A stretch of 64,000 nt of DNA from Trichomonas tenax (taxonomy: Eukaryota; Parabasalia; Trichomonadida; Trichomonadidae): assembly GCA_023091735.1 (NCBI GenBank), contig JALKBU010000188.1:1-64000 (forward strand), in the 5' to 3' direction. Within the stretch, counting starts at the first letter, position 1, and each line of letters opens with the position of its first letter. A program made the position numbers and the translations under genes. Below the pieces are notes generated by a model. That model was not told the DNA's origin. It saw nothing but the letters and a program-made list of their open reading frames with translations, and did not search any database. Shown in pieces: positions 1 through 10,156 of the stretch.

Positions 1-100
1 TATTGACACTTTTCCATTTTTTCCCGCGCAATCACGTCACTTTCCTTTATATTTGACATTCTGACTCTATATGCCAAACATAATTTACATGTCAGAAAAG
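1..100. promoter_or_regulatory. Cluster of promoter-like motifs at the left edge
   Basis: Three short signals sit together. There is a TTTTTTCCCGCGC stretch at 17-29, which resembles an E2F site; GTCACTTT at 36-43, which is Inr-like; and TTTACATGTCAG at 84-95. No plus-strand gene starts soon after, so I infer that the cluster may serve a minus-strand gene lying left of the window. That gene cannot be seen. Confidence 0.4.
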
Positions 101-851
101 CACGTTGTTCTATTTTGTCCCAGTCCCTCTTTAATTTTTTTTAATCTAATTTTTATTTTTCGAGATAAATGTTGCTTTTATTTATTACCTATAATATGTT
201 TTGTAAGAGCATGTATGCAAAAATGCATTTAAGTCCAGGAAATAAAAATTTGATAAATTTTGTTGTGAAATGAATGAATATAACATACCAGCATGTTAGA
301 AATAAGCGTGTTAGTTATATTCATGTCTGCAATTTGAAATTACTTGATGATTAATTTTTTTCGAATTATATTTTAGCGACAATGTATTAATATCGTATCA
401 TTTCATGTTCTTCGTATCAGGTACATATTGGGGTCCAATATATCAATATGTAATATTCGTCGAATGTTAAGAATCAAGTTTGATTTTGATCAATATGAAA
501 TAAATAAAGCCAATATCGTCTGTGATGTAATGTAGTAGTATCTTTTTTGTGATTTTTCATATGTATCATGTAAAATATTGATAGGATAAAAAAATAAGCT
601 AATGATTTTTCAACTGCTAAATATTAGGGCACGAACCAAATCAGTTATGGTATTATGTACTGGCATTGATGTTTGTGTCAGAAAATAGTGCCCCCAGAAT
701 GCGTATTCAGAGTGCCTCACCTTCTTTATTGCTTAAATTTTGAAATTTTAAAAACTCAAAATCAAGCAATATAAATCCGTTATTTCATCGCTACGCAAAT
801 ATTTAAAAGCATTAGTAATGGTTTATGCCAATAATAAATCACATCAAAGTT
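101..851. other. Gene-free AT-rich spacer
   Basis: About 750 bases contain no open frame of coding character on either strand and no obvious repeat or RNA gene. The spacer ends at the Inr-like element in front of the coiled-coil gene that starts at 878. Confidence 0.6.
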
Positions 852-860
852 GTCACTTTT
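852..860 (+). promoter_or_regulatory. Inr-like element GTCACTTTT
   Basis: GTCACTTTT followed by ATCA fits the T. vaginalis initiator consensus TCAYTWYT. It lies 17 bases before the ATG at 878. It also falls inside the longer open frame that begins with an ATG at 818, which argues that the upstream ATG is not used. Confidence 0.55.
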
Positions 861-877
861 ATCACATCAAAACTAAA

Positions 878-2086
878 ATGCTTACAAGGAATCTATCTCG
901 GGGATTAAGTCCAGAATTACATCTTTCAAAACTCTTGAAATTGGATTCTGATCCATCACCAGAAGAGAATATCACTTCAAAGCAAGTAAATGAGAAAGAT
1001 TCAAACTTAAATCTCACAATTTTGCAACAACTTGAAATACAAGCATGTGAAACTATTAGAAATCTTATTTCTAATTGTCAAACATCAATCCATAATCAAA
1101 TTAGCATATTAATTGGACAACAGAAAAAATATGAAGAAATAATTAGAGAACTCAAAATAAATATTGGTGAATTGCGCTCCAAAAACCTCCAACTGGAAGA
1201 TGAGTACCAAATCAAATGTGCCAAATTGAAATCTTCTTACGAATTTCAAATTGATCAATTAAATGCAGTAATTAAGAAACTACAGGAACAAAACGTCAAA
1301 AAAACTCAAATCCAGCCCGTATCTAGCTGTTCAAACATCGATGAATTGAAATCTCAAATTGAATTTCTCCAAAACTCAATTACAATGCAAGATCAAAGGA
1401 TAGAAGCTCTTGAAAAAGAGAATAATAAATTAAAATCACGTCTGAGCACTAATGAATTTCTTCAAAACAAGGAAAATAAAAGCGAAGACTTTCTTTTTTG
1501 TGATTTGATTTCACAAATTGTTGAAAGAGAATCGAGAATCAACGAACTCGAATTTCAAAACAATGAACTACTATCCAAGATCAAAATCATGAATACTGAA
1601 ACAAAATCGAAAGTTGACGCTATCAAAGATGAATATTCAAATGATCTCGAGATAATTAAGTCGGATATATCATCTCAAATTGAACAAATCGAATACCTTA
1701 GTGGAGGATCATCTCCTAAGAGCGATTGCACACCCAATTATCAAGAATTGGTAAAGTTATCTGATGATATTCAATGCTTGTTACTCGAATTCCAAAAGAA
1801 AATAGACTTCTACTGGGATTCCAAAGTATTTGATGAGAAGTACACTCAATTTGAAGATCAGGGATATGACTTAATTCAAGCAATTAAACTTGGACCCCTC
1901 TCTCAATCTTTGAAGAACAAAGTTATCAAAATATCTGATAAGTTCATCGACTACAATTCACAATACCTAACAGAGTTCAAAATATTTGTTTATGATATGA
2001 GATCAATTTGTGAAAAAATTGTTGCAATACTCAAAGTCATAAATACTAAATATAGACATTATGGTTCACCATATAGTTTGGAGTAA
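878..2086 (+). CDS. Coiled-coil protein, unknown function
   Basis: This encodes 402 residues if translation starts at 878. An in-frame ATG at 818 would add 20 residues, but the Inr-like element at 852-860 makes the downstream start more likely. The protein is soluble, with no signal peptide or membrane segment. From about residue 70 to 260 it is rich in E, K, Q and N with leucine and isoleucine in heptad-like spacing, so it should form a long coiled coil. The last 130 residues are more globular, with tyrosine and phenylalanine. The stop reads TAAAG, and a TAAA overlapping the stop is a known parabasalid poly(A) signal. I recognise no enzyme motif. It could be a cytoskeletal or golgin-like structural protein, but that is only a guess from composition. 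Confidence 0.8.
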   Translation: MLTRNLSRGLSPELHLSKLLKLDSDPSPEENITSKQVNEKDSNLNLTILQQLEIQACETIRNLISNCQTSIHNQISILIGQQKKYEEIIRELKINIGELRSKNLQLEDEYQIKCAKLKSSYEFQIDQLNAVIKKLQEQNVKKTQIQPVSSCSNIDELKSQIEFLQNSITMQDQRIEALEKENNKLKSRLSTNEFLQNKENKSEDFLFCDLISQIVERESRINELEFQNNELLSKIKIMNTETKSKVDAIKDEYSNDLEIIKSDISSQIEQIEYLSGGSSPKSDCTPNYQELVKLSDDIQCLLLEFQKKIDFYWDSKVFDEKYTQFEDQGYDLIQAIKLGPLSQSLKNKVIKISDKFIDYNSQYLTEFKIFVYDMRSICEKIVAILKVINTKYRHYGSPYSLE

Positions 2087-2195
2087 AGAAAATCCAACGA
2101 TTTTACGTGGAAATTGGCCTCTATTTAAACATGAATGATTAATAACTTCTTTTTCTTTAATCAAAATTATAAAACACCTATTGATATGAAGGTCG

Positions 2196-3052
2196 TTATA
2201 AAACAACAGATGTTCCTTCAATATTTCCCCGACCAATTGATGTCATACTATCAAAATAACTATCATTAACATTTATAATACCTGTAAAATAAAACTGGAA
2301 AGTATAATCTGCAACATTTTGGAATACGCTGCATGATTTTATGTACATTCGATTCACATTATAATATATGACTGACAGTCCACATGGTCCATTATTTACA
2401 TAATTGGAAAACGATATATTTGTGTTATGATAATCACTGCTATGCCAAGTTAATGTCATTGATGAATCAGTTACAGAATTATTAACAAAGTTAGAGAAAT
2501 TGATTGAAGAATGACCACTGAATATATTCATTGAATAAGCGCTTGAAGCTCGGAGTCTATGGAATGTTGAATTTACTTCGTCAAATTCCTGTTGTCCTGC
2601 TGACAATACAATTGATATTTTTCCAGTTTCAAAAGTCGATGAAGTAACTGATGATGAGATCATGTAGTGCTTACTATAGTCATTTCTACTTGCGCCTGTT
2701 AAGCAATATTGTCCATCTAATGGAGTGCTGCAATTAAAAGCGCATATTTTATGATGAACTACTTGACCGTAAAGTAAATGGCTTCCAACTGCTCCTCCAA
2801 AACCTGTAGATGAACAATTTTGAAATGAGCACTCTTCAATCAATGCCTTTGGAGCAGGATTATTGAAGTCAAGAAAAATAGCTCTATCTATTAAAGCATT
2901 AAACCGACAATCATGGATATAAAAATTATCTGTTGGACTTACAAATGAATCATTGAACCTATGATCAGTGTAAACAAACCCACTTTCATAGAACTCATCC
3001 CATGAAAGATGGACTATGGAATGAAAGGTCCTGTGGCAGAATGTACGTTTTT
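2196..3052 (-). pseudogene. Truncated beta-helix (Pmp-like) surface protein gene
   Basis: The frame stays open from a stop near 3052 down to 2196 but contains no ATG before the conserved part. The translated start carries SWDEFY, then HDCRF, then a short IEECSFQNCSS motif and GGAV, the pattern shared with the copies at 16.5 kb and 18.6 kb. GGA(I/V) and short asparagine-rich turns are typical of right-handed parallel beta-helix proteins such as chlamydial Pmps and their trichomonad relatives. At the 3' end the reading frame leaves the paralogue pattern just after the NDSYFDSMTS motif, because bases are missing relative to the copy at 17.2 kb. The gene therefore lacks its signal peptide and start codon and has a shifted end. 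I read it as a dead family copy rather than a working gene. Confidence 0.7.
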
Positions 3053-4681
3053 AAAAAACTCACTTTTTGTTCTCGGTCGAAGTTTAGTTTTGGTGTCTCG
3101 GTGAGAATTCAAAACTAGACTTTTCTATATGGCACAATCAAAAATGTAACTCAGCGAATTTATCATGAAACATATTTAGGTGCTTTGGACTAAAGTCATT
3201 GCTATGATATTGCGATTTTTAAACTTTGTTGGTTTCTAGCCTTGGCATTACCAGTAGCTTTCTACAAGAGTATCTGGCGTCGGAATCCCTCTTGAAACCT
3301 ACATGTTAAAATTCGAAATTTGTACCACAAAATTTTGCCGATTTTTTGGCTCCATCTTCTACACACAGCTGCTACTAACATTCCTCTGATCACTTAAAAA
3401 TTTGCTAAGGGCCGCTACAGAGGGTTTTTGAGATCCGATTATTATTTCTATATTTAACGATGATTTATGCATATTTATAGAAATCCGTGTAATTTACATC
3501 AGTAGTTCGGTTCAATTATAGATATAAAAATATCAATATCTCTATTTAAGATTTCATTCTTAATGTTTTTATAAAATTTTGTTCTTTTTCTTTGAGTAAA
3601 TATTTCTACCTTTATAATCATATCTATAATTAGCTTATCAATTCATTTTATGAATATGAGTTTTTCACTTTTTTGAAAATTTTGAAATATTTAAGCGTTG
3701 TATGTTGTTTCTATGATCAGTAGTCCAATTAGTCTGTTTTAATGAATTTCATTTATTGTTCATGATTTTTTTGAAAACCGAAAAATTAAAATTGCCTATT
3801 TAATGGTAAAATTATATTCAGTATCTATTATGTATTAAAATTTATTATTTCTTTTTGCATAAATTCGTTTTTTAGTCAAAAAATTTAAATTGCAAAAATA
3901 TTTTTTAAAAAATTTATTTCAATAATATGAATATTTTCAAGATGAATAACTCAGCGAACCTTTATGCAGGTTCTTCGACATCACAATGCATACATCCTCA
4001 TGACATGAACAACTTAAATCCTGAAGCTGATTGGAAAATATCAGCAAAAAAGATCCAAGGAACCTTTATGGAATGTAAACATTCTTAAAAGAAACATCAT
4101 TGAAAAAAATGACAACATAAGAGTTAAAAGACTGTAAACACTGTGTTATAAATTAAAAATTAATATTGCCTAAAGAAGAATTCTTTTATATGGAATTTTC
4201 TTCTGATTAGGAAATTTGCCATGTATAGTCAAATCGGATTTTGTAAACTTGTGTAGTTACTGAAATTGTAATCTGAAAACAAAGATTCGTGCCAATCATA
4301 AACAAAGCCAAAACAAAATCTCTCATCAACATAAACTTACCCCAATGCCCGGTATATAATTCTCAATGTAGTATTTCGATATTTCGATATTTCTCTAATT
4401 TTTCTGACTTTTTTTTAATAAAAAAAGAGGAGTCTTTTTTAGATTATCCATTCTGATTAAATGTAATAAAGCAAAGTCTCATCTATATCTGCATATATTC
4501 ACAATATAGTTTAATAATCTAATAAGTCCACCGAGATTCAAAAAAAAGTCAATGACCGATTATTCCCACATTCAAACGATAATTAATTGAATGTTTGATA
4601 GTAATTGAAACTTGTCATAAATCTAACCATCATTATAATGATGGAATATGCATTAATCAACACTCATTGAAAAAAATCATT
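3053..4681. other. Long AT-rich spacer with one short open frame
   Basis: About 1.6 kb have no supported gene. The only coding-like stretch is 3927-4088 on the plus strand: an ATG, 53 codons and a TAA, with a mixed, non-repetitive composition. It has no recognisable motif and no clear initiator in front, so it may be chance or the relic of a gene. The rest consists of T- and A-rich runs. Confidence 0.5.
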
Positions 4682-4690
4682 GTCACTTTT
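4682..4690 (+). promoter_or_regulatory. Inr-like GTCACTTTT
   Basis: This is an exact GTCACTTTT followed by ATTTGG. It lies about 140 bases before the membrane protein gene at 4832, farther than the usual Inr spacing of roughly 5-25 bases. It may be a distal or alternative start site, or chance. Confidence 0.3.
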
Positions 4691-4831
4691 ATTTGGATTA
4701 TCACCTAGATAGAGATCTATGTATGGTTCAGTGTATAGATATATGAAAATGTCAGGTGTCAAGTTAGATAAATGATCCAAAAATTAAGTCATGTCAAAAA
4801 CGTATCCTCAAAATAAAACATAAAAATAAGA

Positions 4832-5734
4832 ATGTTGCTCACCACGCTCTCACTTGCACATCTATACCACGACATTGACATTGGCAAATCAGAGTTCAAT
4901 GCATCATCAGACACACAAGAATACATAGTTCCAGGAAACATTTTTGTGATTCTTCATCCACTCAAAGGATATGAAGAATTATATGATGTAGAAGTCTCAA
5001 TTGGTTCTAATGAACGTATTAAAATGCTTGGACTCACTAATTCTTATGCAATAATTTTTAATTCGATTGGCATCTTCAAAATATCATCAAAAACTGATGT
5101 TCCTTTGGAGTACACTGCGTTCAATATCACAAAGGTGTTCGAAGCTGATCCTAAAATCACATGTAATACATATGGATATTTAGATGGAACAACTTCAATT
5201 TCAGCACATTCTAGACCAAATAAAATGGGTTCTATGTATCTCACAGATGGAAATAACTGCATATTCGTCACTTCAGAGACAAATGAAAGTGTTTCCACGA
5301 AAATCAAGAACTTGAATAATAATTATCTTTCATTTTACAGCCCAGAAGGTACTATCATTCACAAAGAAGATATAGATTCAAATGATACTTTCATGATGTT
5401 AGTCAAATCCTACAAACCATATAATAATATTTCTTTGATAATTAATTTAACAATTCCTAACCAGCAATATGAATACGAATATAGTGTTTCTAACAGTGTT
5501 CGTAATGGAATTGTTGGTTTTCGTCCAACAATGAAATTATTTAGAAAAACAATTAATTGGGAGAAAGTTGGATTTTTGATTGGTTGTGGAGTTGTAAGTT
5601 TCATAGTTATAGTAATTTTAGTTCTCTACTTCAGAGGACAAAGAAAGGATAATGAATTAGTTGATAATTCTAAATTATTCATTGATAACGAAAACATCAA
5701 TGATGCTGTACCCGCCAACAATCCATATGTTTGA
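4832..5734 (+). CDS. Predicted type I membrane surface protein
   Basis: This protein of 300 residues starts with a short hydrophobic stretch (MLLTTLSLAHL) that could be a signal peptide. It has an ectodomain of about 235 residues with many N-x-S/T sites and only two or three cysteines. One clear transmembrane helix lies around residues 246-268 (GFLIGCGVVSFIVIVILVLYF region) and is followed by a basic stop-transfer RGQRK. The cytosolic tail of about 30 acidic residues ends in NNPYV, which resembles the NPxY/NPY sorting motifs found at the ends of trichomonad surface proteins. I cannot assign the ectodomain to a named family. The architecture suggests a cell-surface adhesin or receptor-like protein, but this is inference. 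The frame is intact and the gene is flanked by non-coding DNA on both sides. Confidence 0.8.
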   Translation: MLLTTLSLAHLYHDIDIGKSEFNASSDTQEYIVPGNIFVILHPLKGYEELYDVEVSIGSNERIKMLGLTNSYAIIFNSIGIFKISSKTDVPLEYTAFNITKVFEADPKITCNTYGYLDGTTSISAHSRPNKMGSMYLTDGNNCIFVTSETNESVSTKIKNLNNNYLSFYSPEGTIIHKEDIDSNDTFMMLVKSYKPYNNISLIINLTIPNQQYEYEYSVSNSVRNGIVGFRPTMKLFRKTINWEKVGFLIGCGVVSFIVIVILVLYFRGQRKDNELVDNSKLFIDNENINDAVPANNPYV

Positions 5735-6064
5735 TTTTATTTGATGTTAGTTAACTAAAGGAATAAAACTATTTATTCAAACAAGATATATTTTAAAGAT
5801 CAAAAGTAATATAATGGTAATATAACGATACTTGGCTGTAGGCAATGAGTGTGTGAAAGCTTATTATTCAATATCGATGAAAATGAATTTATAATCAAAT
5901 TATCAATGATACTCGATCTATTTGCTTATGAATTCGGTATGTCTTTGGATGTAATGCATATTCCTATGTCTTTCGAAGATAGGAAAGAAAAATATTGAAT
6001 TCGATATGTTGAAAAACGTTAAATTAAAAGGTAATTAATTGAGTGTTGAATGCAAATTCGCGAA
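5735..6064. other. Spacer without visible features
   Basis: These 330 AT-rich bases lie between two convergent genes. I see no gene relic, repeat or promoter motif. Confidence 0.5.
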
Positions 6065-6343
6065 TTAGTGCTTCAGTTGTTTGTCGACTTCAGCAATTTT
6101 GTTTTTGAGAATTTCGATATATTCGCGCTTCTCTTTGATCAGGCGACGAAGAATTTCTTTCCTCTTTCGACGGTAAACTTGCATCTGCTTGAATGCAGCG
6201 CTCGTTGCTGCACAGCGGACTTCTGTGTTTCGCGCGTGAAGTTCTTCCTCGGCATTCGTTGTCGCAGCAATGATGTCGAGTTCCACTTGAAGAGAGTCCG
6301 CAATCGCCTCTGCGTGAAAGAATGGATGTTCTTCTTCCTCCAT
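6065..6343 (-). CDS. Small coiled-coil protein (92 aa), unknown function
   Basis: A complete frame of 92 residues starts with ATG at 6343. The N-terminus is acidic (MEEEEHPFFHAEAIADSL). The middle is alanine-rich and helical, and the C-terminal half is strongly basic and helical with RRKRKEILRRLIKEKREY, then a closing amphipathic coil. There are no cysteine or membrane motifs except one cysteine near residue 44. The size and build fit a small subunit of a larger assembly, such as a kinetochore, transcription or cytoskeletal complex, but I cannot name one. GC content is clearly higher than in the flanking spacers, and the opposite-strand frame through the same bases has no coding character. 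Confidence that it is a gene is fairly good; its role is unknown. Confidence 0.65.
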   Translation of the reverse strand: MEEEEHPFFHAEAIADSLQVELDIIAATTNAEEELHARNTEVRCAATSAAFKQMQVYRRKRKEILRRLIKEKREYIEILKNKIAEVDKQLKH

Positions 6344-6628
6344 AATTTTGTTTTTCTAAACGTCCATAACTAAATTAATGGATGAGAGATCTAATATCGA
6401 ATCTCTGTTCTGTATTCATCCGATCGATGACATTTTCTTCTTTTGAGTTTGATTTTTGAAATCTCAATAAAAATTTAGTGTCATCTGAAACGTGATGAGT
6501 GTTTGGACCGTATTGAACCTTCCATTTGAAATTCATTTTTGAGGTCTAAGTTATTGAAACACATCACACAAGGTTAATATTGTCGATAATATGAGCCAAT
6601 CATCTTTTTTGTTTGAACAATTGAATTG

Positions 6629-7586
6629 TTACAATTCACTAGAGATGGAGCAGTAGTTTGAAGAAAGAAGAACATAAGTTATAAAACGCGCAATAATATT
6701 TACAAACAAAAAGAAAAGAAAACAAAAAAAAAAGGAAATTAGTGGGGCTGAAACTGGATTGACAAGCTTAGTGAGGACTGGCTTGACAATGACTGGGATC
6801 TTAGAGAATGAGTTTGTAGCAGAGAATGAGTACTGCTGTGTTGCTGTGTTCGATGTCTGTTTGAATTGAGAGAAGAGAGAAGAGCGGAGGATAACGTCGC
6901 ATGTTGGGCGAGATTTAGATGATGGGCTGAGGAGGCCGAGGATCATGTTGATGACTTCCTGTGAGACGTTGGATGGGAACTTGATCATGGAGAAGTCTTT
7001 CGTCATAGCATCGCGCTCGTCGAAGTACAAGTCGGTGATTAGGCAACCTGTAAGCATGAAGTAGAATGTGACACCGAGATACCACATGTCGCGTGAGGAG
7101 GATTCTGCGAATTCACTCGACTTTGTGTTGTCGAACTTCTCGGCAACACTGAAGCCACTAAGCTGGATGCGGCCGTACTTGCCAACTAAGACGTTTGATG
7201 GATGGATGTTGTTGTAGCAGATACCCTTGCTGTGCATGTTGCCGACACTGCGGAGCATATCGTATGACATGTCGACGAACTTGGATTGTGTGAGGACACC
7301 CCGGCTGTCGACGAGGCGGCGGACGTCCGCAGTAGTCGGTGAGTAAATTAATGAACTTTTCTTGTGTGAAGAACTTGTAGACGTTGATGATGTTCGTGTG
7401 GTATAAGTTGCGGATGATTTCGATCCGTTTCGTTTCGTAGTGTGGGCGCTCGATTCTCGTGAGTGAGTACAAATCGTTGAACTTGGACCATTCGACGAGG
7501 AATGTCTTGCTGTGTTGGTTTGTGTTGATGATTCGCTTGAAGACGAGGCCTTGCTCGTTCATCAGGATGCGTTCCGCGTTTATCAT
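6629..7586 (-). pseudogene. Pseudokinase with membrane tail, split by a frameshift
   Basis: Two overlapping minus-strand frames make one kinase-like protein. The first (7586 down to about 7330) holds the N-lobe, ending near LLTDYCG. The second continues with DVRRLVDSRG, the helical C-lobe, and runs to the stop at 6629. The join lies at about 7325-7335, where one base too many or two too few breaks the frame. The three key kinase motifs are altered. The catalytic HRD loop reads YNN (CYNNIHPSNVLVG), the DFG motif reads GFS (LSGFSVA), and the ATP-binding lysine position has threonine (YSLTRI). The protein is therefore a pseudokinase even if the frame were whole. A stretch around LISFFFCFLFFLFVNII near the C-terminus looks like a tail anchor. 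It could be a broken gene, a sequencing error, or a real frameshifted message. Confidence 0.65.
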
Positions 7587-7927
7587 TTTCTTTGAATGAT
7601 TTTTTTTTGAATATATTTACAATTTGTGGGGTTCACAAAAATCATTGAGAGGTCCTCTGAAATTATATCAAAATAATTTAGTCGTGTGTTCAAAATCTAT
7701 TGCTGCACTGCAGGTATAGAGCTATATTTTCAATTTTCGCATTTGAAGGAAGTTCACAAAATTAAATAGTGCAACGTATTTTTGAGAAACTAATTGAGGG
7801 CGATTTTTGTTAAGTGTTTGGAATATTTCGCTTTCTCGCTTAGGATATTGTTACATACTACTTTTCCAGACTTGAAATTTCATTAAGACAAAACTACATG
7901 AAATTTTATTAAATTTTATAAACAAAA
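7587..7927. other. Spacer without visible features
   Basis: These 341 bases lie between the pseudokinase start and the end of the next minus-strand gene. They are AT-rich with T runs, and I find no motif or relic that I can support. Confidence 0.45.
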
Positions 7928-9850
7928 TTAAATTTTCTCGTCCTTGAGAACGCTATAGTATATTTTCAACGGAATGAGTTCATCTGTTGTAAATGGAGTC
8001 ATGTTTGTGTTTTCAGACACAAATTTCGAAACAATTTCAACAAACTTCGTTGTTGTAAGGCCCATCTTCTTCGCTTCCCTTATATCGTTGCTCATTTTCT
8101 CCAATCGTACAGGATCATCGAGAATAGCACCAAATCCTGAAATCAATTGTCCATAATGCGGATTCTTCTTTGTTGTTTGGAGAATATAGAAACAATCTCT
8201 AAACGCCATAACAGAGTCCACGGCGCACAATGACAAAATGCAAAAATCAGGTATTTTCAGCAATCTTTTGGAGTCTTTCTCGTTAGCGAAAGAAAGCGAA
8301 AGTTCCAAAGCGGGATCTTTAATTTTAGCGAAGAATCTTTTGACTTTTGACGTAATGTTGCAATTCAAACCTCCTGGGTCCTTCATGAACTGGAAGAAGT
8401 GCTTTCCTGGTTTCGTTGTTGAAAGATTCAATCTTGTTGAAGCAAATACTGATCTGTTATTTAAAAACGCGAAATTAAGTGTGTATGCGGAATTGTTAGG
8501 ATAAATAGCTACTATCTTATCTATTGACGATGGTTTTAACTTTCCTGGTGTTTTTGTTGAATTTCTTAGAATAATATCGTATTGATTCCCAGTTTTAGTG
8601 CTTTTTTCGTGTGGAACGAAGCTAACTCGCAGAATAAGTTCTGATTTAGCCAATGAGAATATGTTATAAAGATGCTCTATCGAAATAATCGCAACAGAAC
8701 TTGATTTTCTTTCGCTGTCATTATTTTTGAGCTCACACAAGAAATTGAAAAGACTGTCTTGCGTCTTGTTTTCTTTCAATGGTGTTGAGTTCATTTCCGG
8801 TTCTTCATCAACATCGACAAATCTTTTTGGTTTAATGTCGAAATCTTCATCATCTGAGTTATTCTTTGGATCATTTTTGTGTCTTATTTCCATTGCATCG
8901 TTCAATAATTGTCGTATACGCGGTAATAATTGAGATTCTTTGTTATTTTTGGCAATTTGGGGATATGATTGATCTGATTTGATTGTAATTGTAAGATTGA
9001 GATCATTTTCTTTAGTTTCGATGTTTGCAAGACTCTTACTTGTCTCTTTAATGTTAATATTTTGGTTTTCTCTGCCTGCGGGTTTTTCGACTTCATTCGG
9101 TTCTTGAGTAGGTATTATTGACTTTTCGGTGACTTTTTCTTCTTTAATTTCGCTCGATTTTGTTTCAATAATTTCGGATTTTTCATCGATGGCGTTTTGC
9201 TTGAATTCTGATGTATCCGGTGTTTCTGTTGTTGTCAATTCTGATTGTTCTAGCTTTGACGTTTCGAATAAATTTTCTTCAATAACTTGAAAACTTTCGT
9301 CATCAGTGTCCCTTTCTTCGCATCCATCATCGCTGATTGGTTCTTCATTTAGTAACGTCGATTGTTCTTGGTCAACAGAAGAATCTGAATATTCGATATT
9401 TTCTTGAGAATTTGCTAATGTTGTGTTTAGAGACTCTTCCAGACAGGTATTGTCGGCGTACTGTGAGTCGTAGTCATCATCAAGCAATAATGCCTCTTCT
9501 GTAAAGCTAACTGTCTGAATTTTTGTAAAATCGTCTACATCTTCCTGAACGTGTTTACACTGTGGAGTGTCAGAGTCAGAAGATGATCCAAAACCAAAAT
9601 CTAAATCTGAATTCTTTTTATTTTTCTCCTTTTTAGGTTTTACTTCGCTTGAATTTTCTGTTTGATTCGAATCAGTGCTATTCAAGATAAGATTTGAGCC
9701 TTCAGGAATCGTTTTCGATATTTGATCTTTTAATTGTGTGCCAATATCCGAATCATATGATTCCTCGTCAGTCTCGTCATCATCTGAATAACTGCTCCAC
9801 GATCCATAGACCATTTCTACCTTAGGAACGTGGGCATATCGCAAAGTCAT
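7928..9850 (-). CDS. Acidic protein with folded C-terminal domain, unknown function
   Basis: This encodes 640 residues from the ATG at 9850; the codon just upstream is TTG. The first 370 residues are low-complexity and very acidic, full of S, D and E runs such as SSYSDDDETDEES, with scattered K-rich patches, and are probably disordered. From about residue 385 to the end the composition changes to that of a folded domain, with alternating hydrophobic strands (LILRVSFVP, YDIILRNSTK) and then helices. I do not recognise the domain. The strand-rich part could be a C2- or PH-like fold, but I see no diagnostic motif. There is no signal peptide or membrane segment, so a cytosolic or nuclear scaffold protein is likely. 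The gene is divergent from the Sfi1-like gene at 10157. Confidence 0.75.
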   Translation of the reverse strand: MTLRYAHVPKVEMVYGSWSSYSDDDETDEESYDSDIGTQLKDQISKTIPEGSNLILNSTDSNQTENSSEVKPKKEKNKKNSDLDFGFGSSSDSDTPQCKHVQEDVDDFTKIQTVSFTEEALLLDDDYDSQYADNTCLEESLNTTLANSQENIEYSDSSVDQEQSTLLNEEPISDDGCEERDTDDESFQVIEENLFETSKLEQSELTTTETPDTSEFKQNAIDEKSEIIETKSSEIKEEKVTEKSIIPTQEPNEVEKPAGRENQNINIKETSKSLANIETKENDLNLTITIKSDQSYPQIAKNNKESQLLPRIRQLLNDAMEIRHKNDPKNNSDDEDFDIKPKRFVDVDEEPEMNSTPLKENKTQDSLFNFLCELKNNDSERKSSSVAIISIEHLYNIFSLAKSELILRVSFVPHEKSTKTGNQYDIILRNSTKTPGKLKPSSIDKIVAIYPNNSAYTLNFAFLNNRSVFASTRLNLSTTKPGKHFFQFMKDPGGLNCNITSKVKRFFAKIKDPALELSLSFANEKDSKRLLKIPDFCILSLCAVDSVMAFRDCFYILQTTKKNPHYGQLISGFGAILDDPVRLEKMSNDIREAKKMGLTTTKFVEIVSKFVSENTNMTPFTTDELIPLKIYYSVLKDEKI

Positions 9851-10156
9851 CAAAAATTTTAAGCTTTTTTTTGCAAAACTTAATTTTTCTATTTATTTTT
9901 TTTTTGATTTTACATAATTTTGATATTTTTAAATGATTTATCAAAAATTAAAATCTAGAAATATATTTATTTTTAGTACTAAAATCTATTTTTATAATAA
10001 AAATAGGGGGTTGTAAATCAAAATAAAATTTTCAAACTTGATTTTATGGAATTTTGGAAAATTCACGAATAAAAATTGGAATATGTCAATAATAGAGTTC
10101 AGATTTTAAATAATGAAGAATATAAATGCATACGTTAAAATTTTTATTGTAAAAGC
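9851..10156. promoter_or_regulatory. Divergent intergenic region
   Basis: These 306 bases must carry the promoters of both divergent genes. They are very AT-rich with long A and T runs. There is a TATGTCAATAA near 10080 but no exact Inr or dyad motif. Confidence 0.35.

Noticed and set aside
5044..5604. Minus-strand frames inside the type I membrane protein gene
   Set aside because: They overlap an intact gene with signal peptide and transmembrane helix and have no domain or upstream motif.
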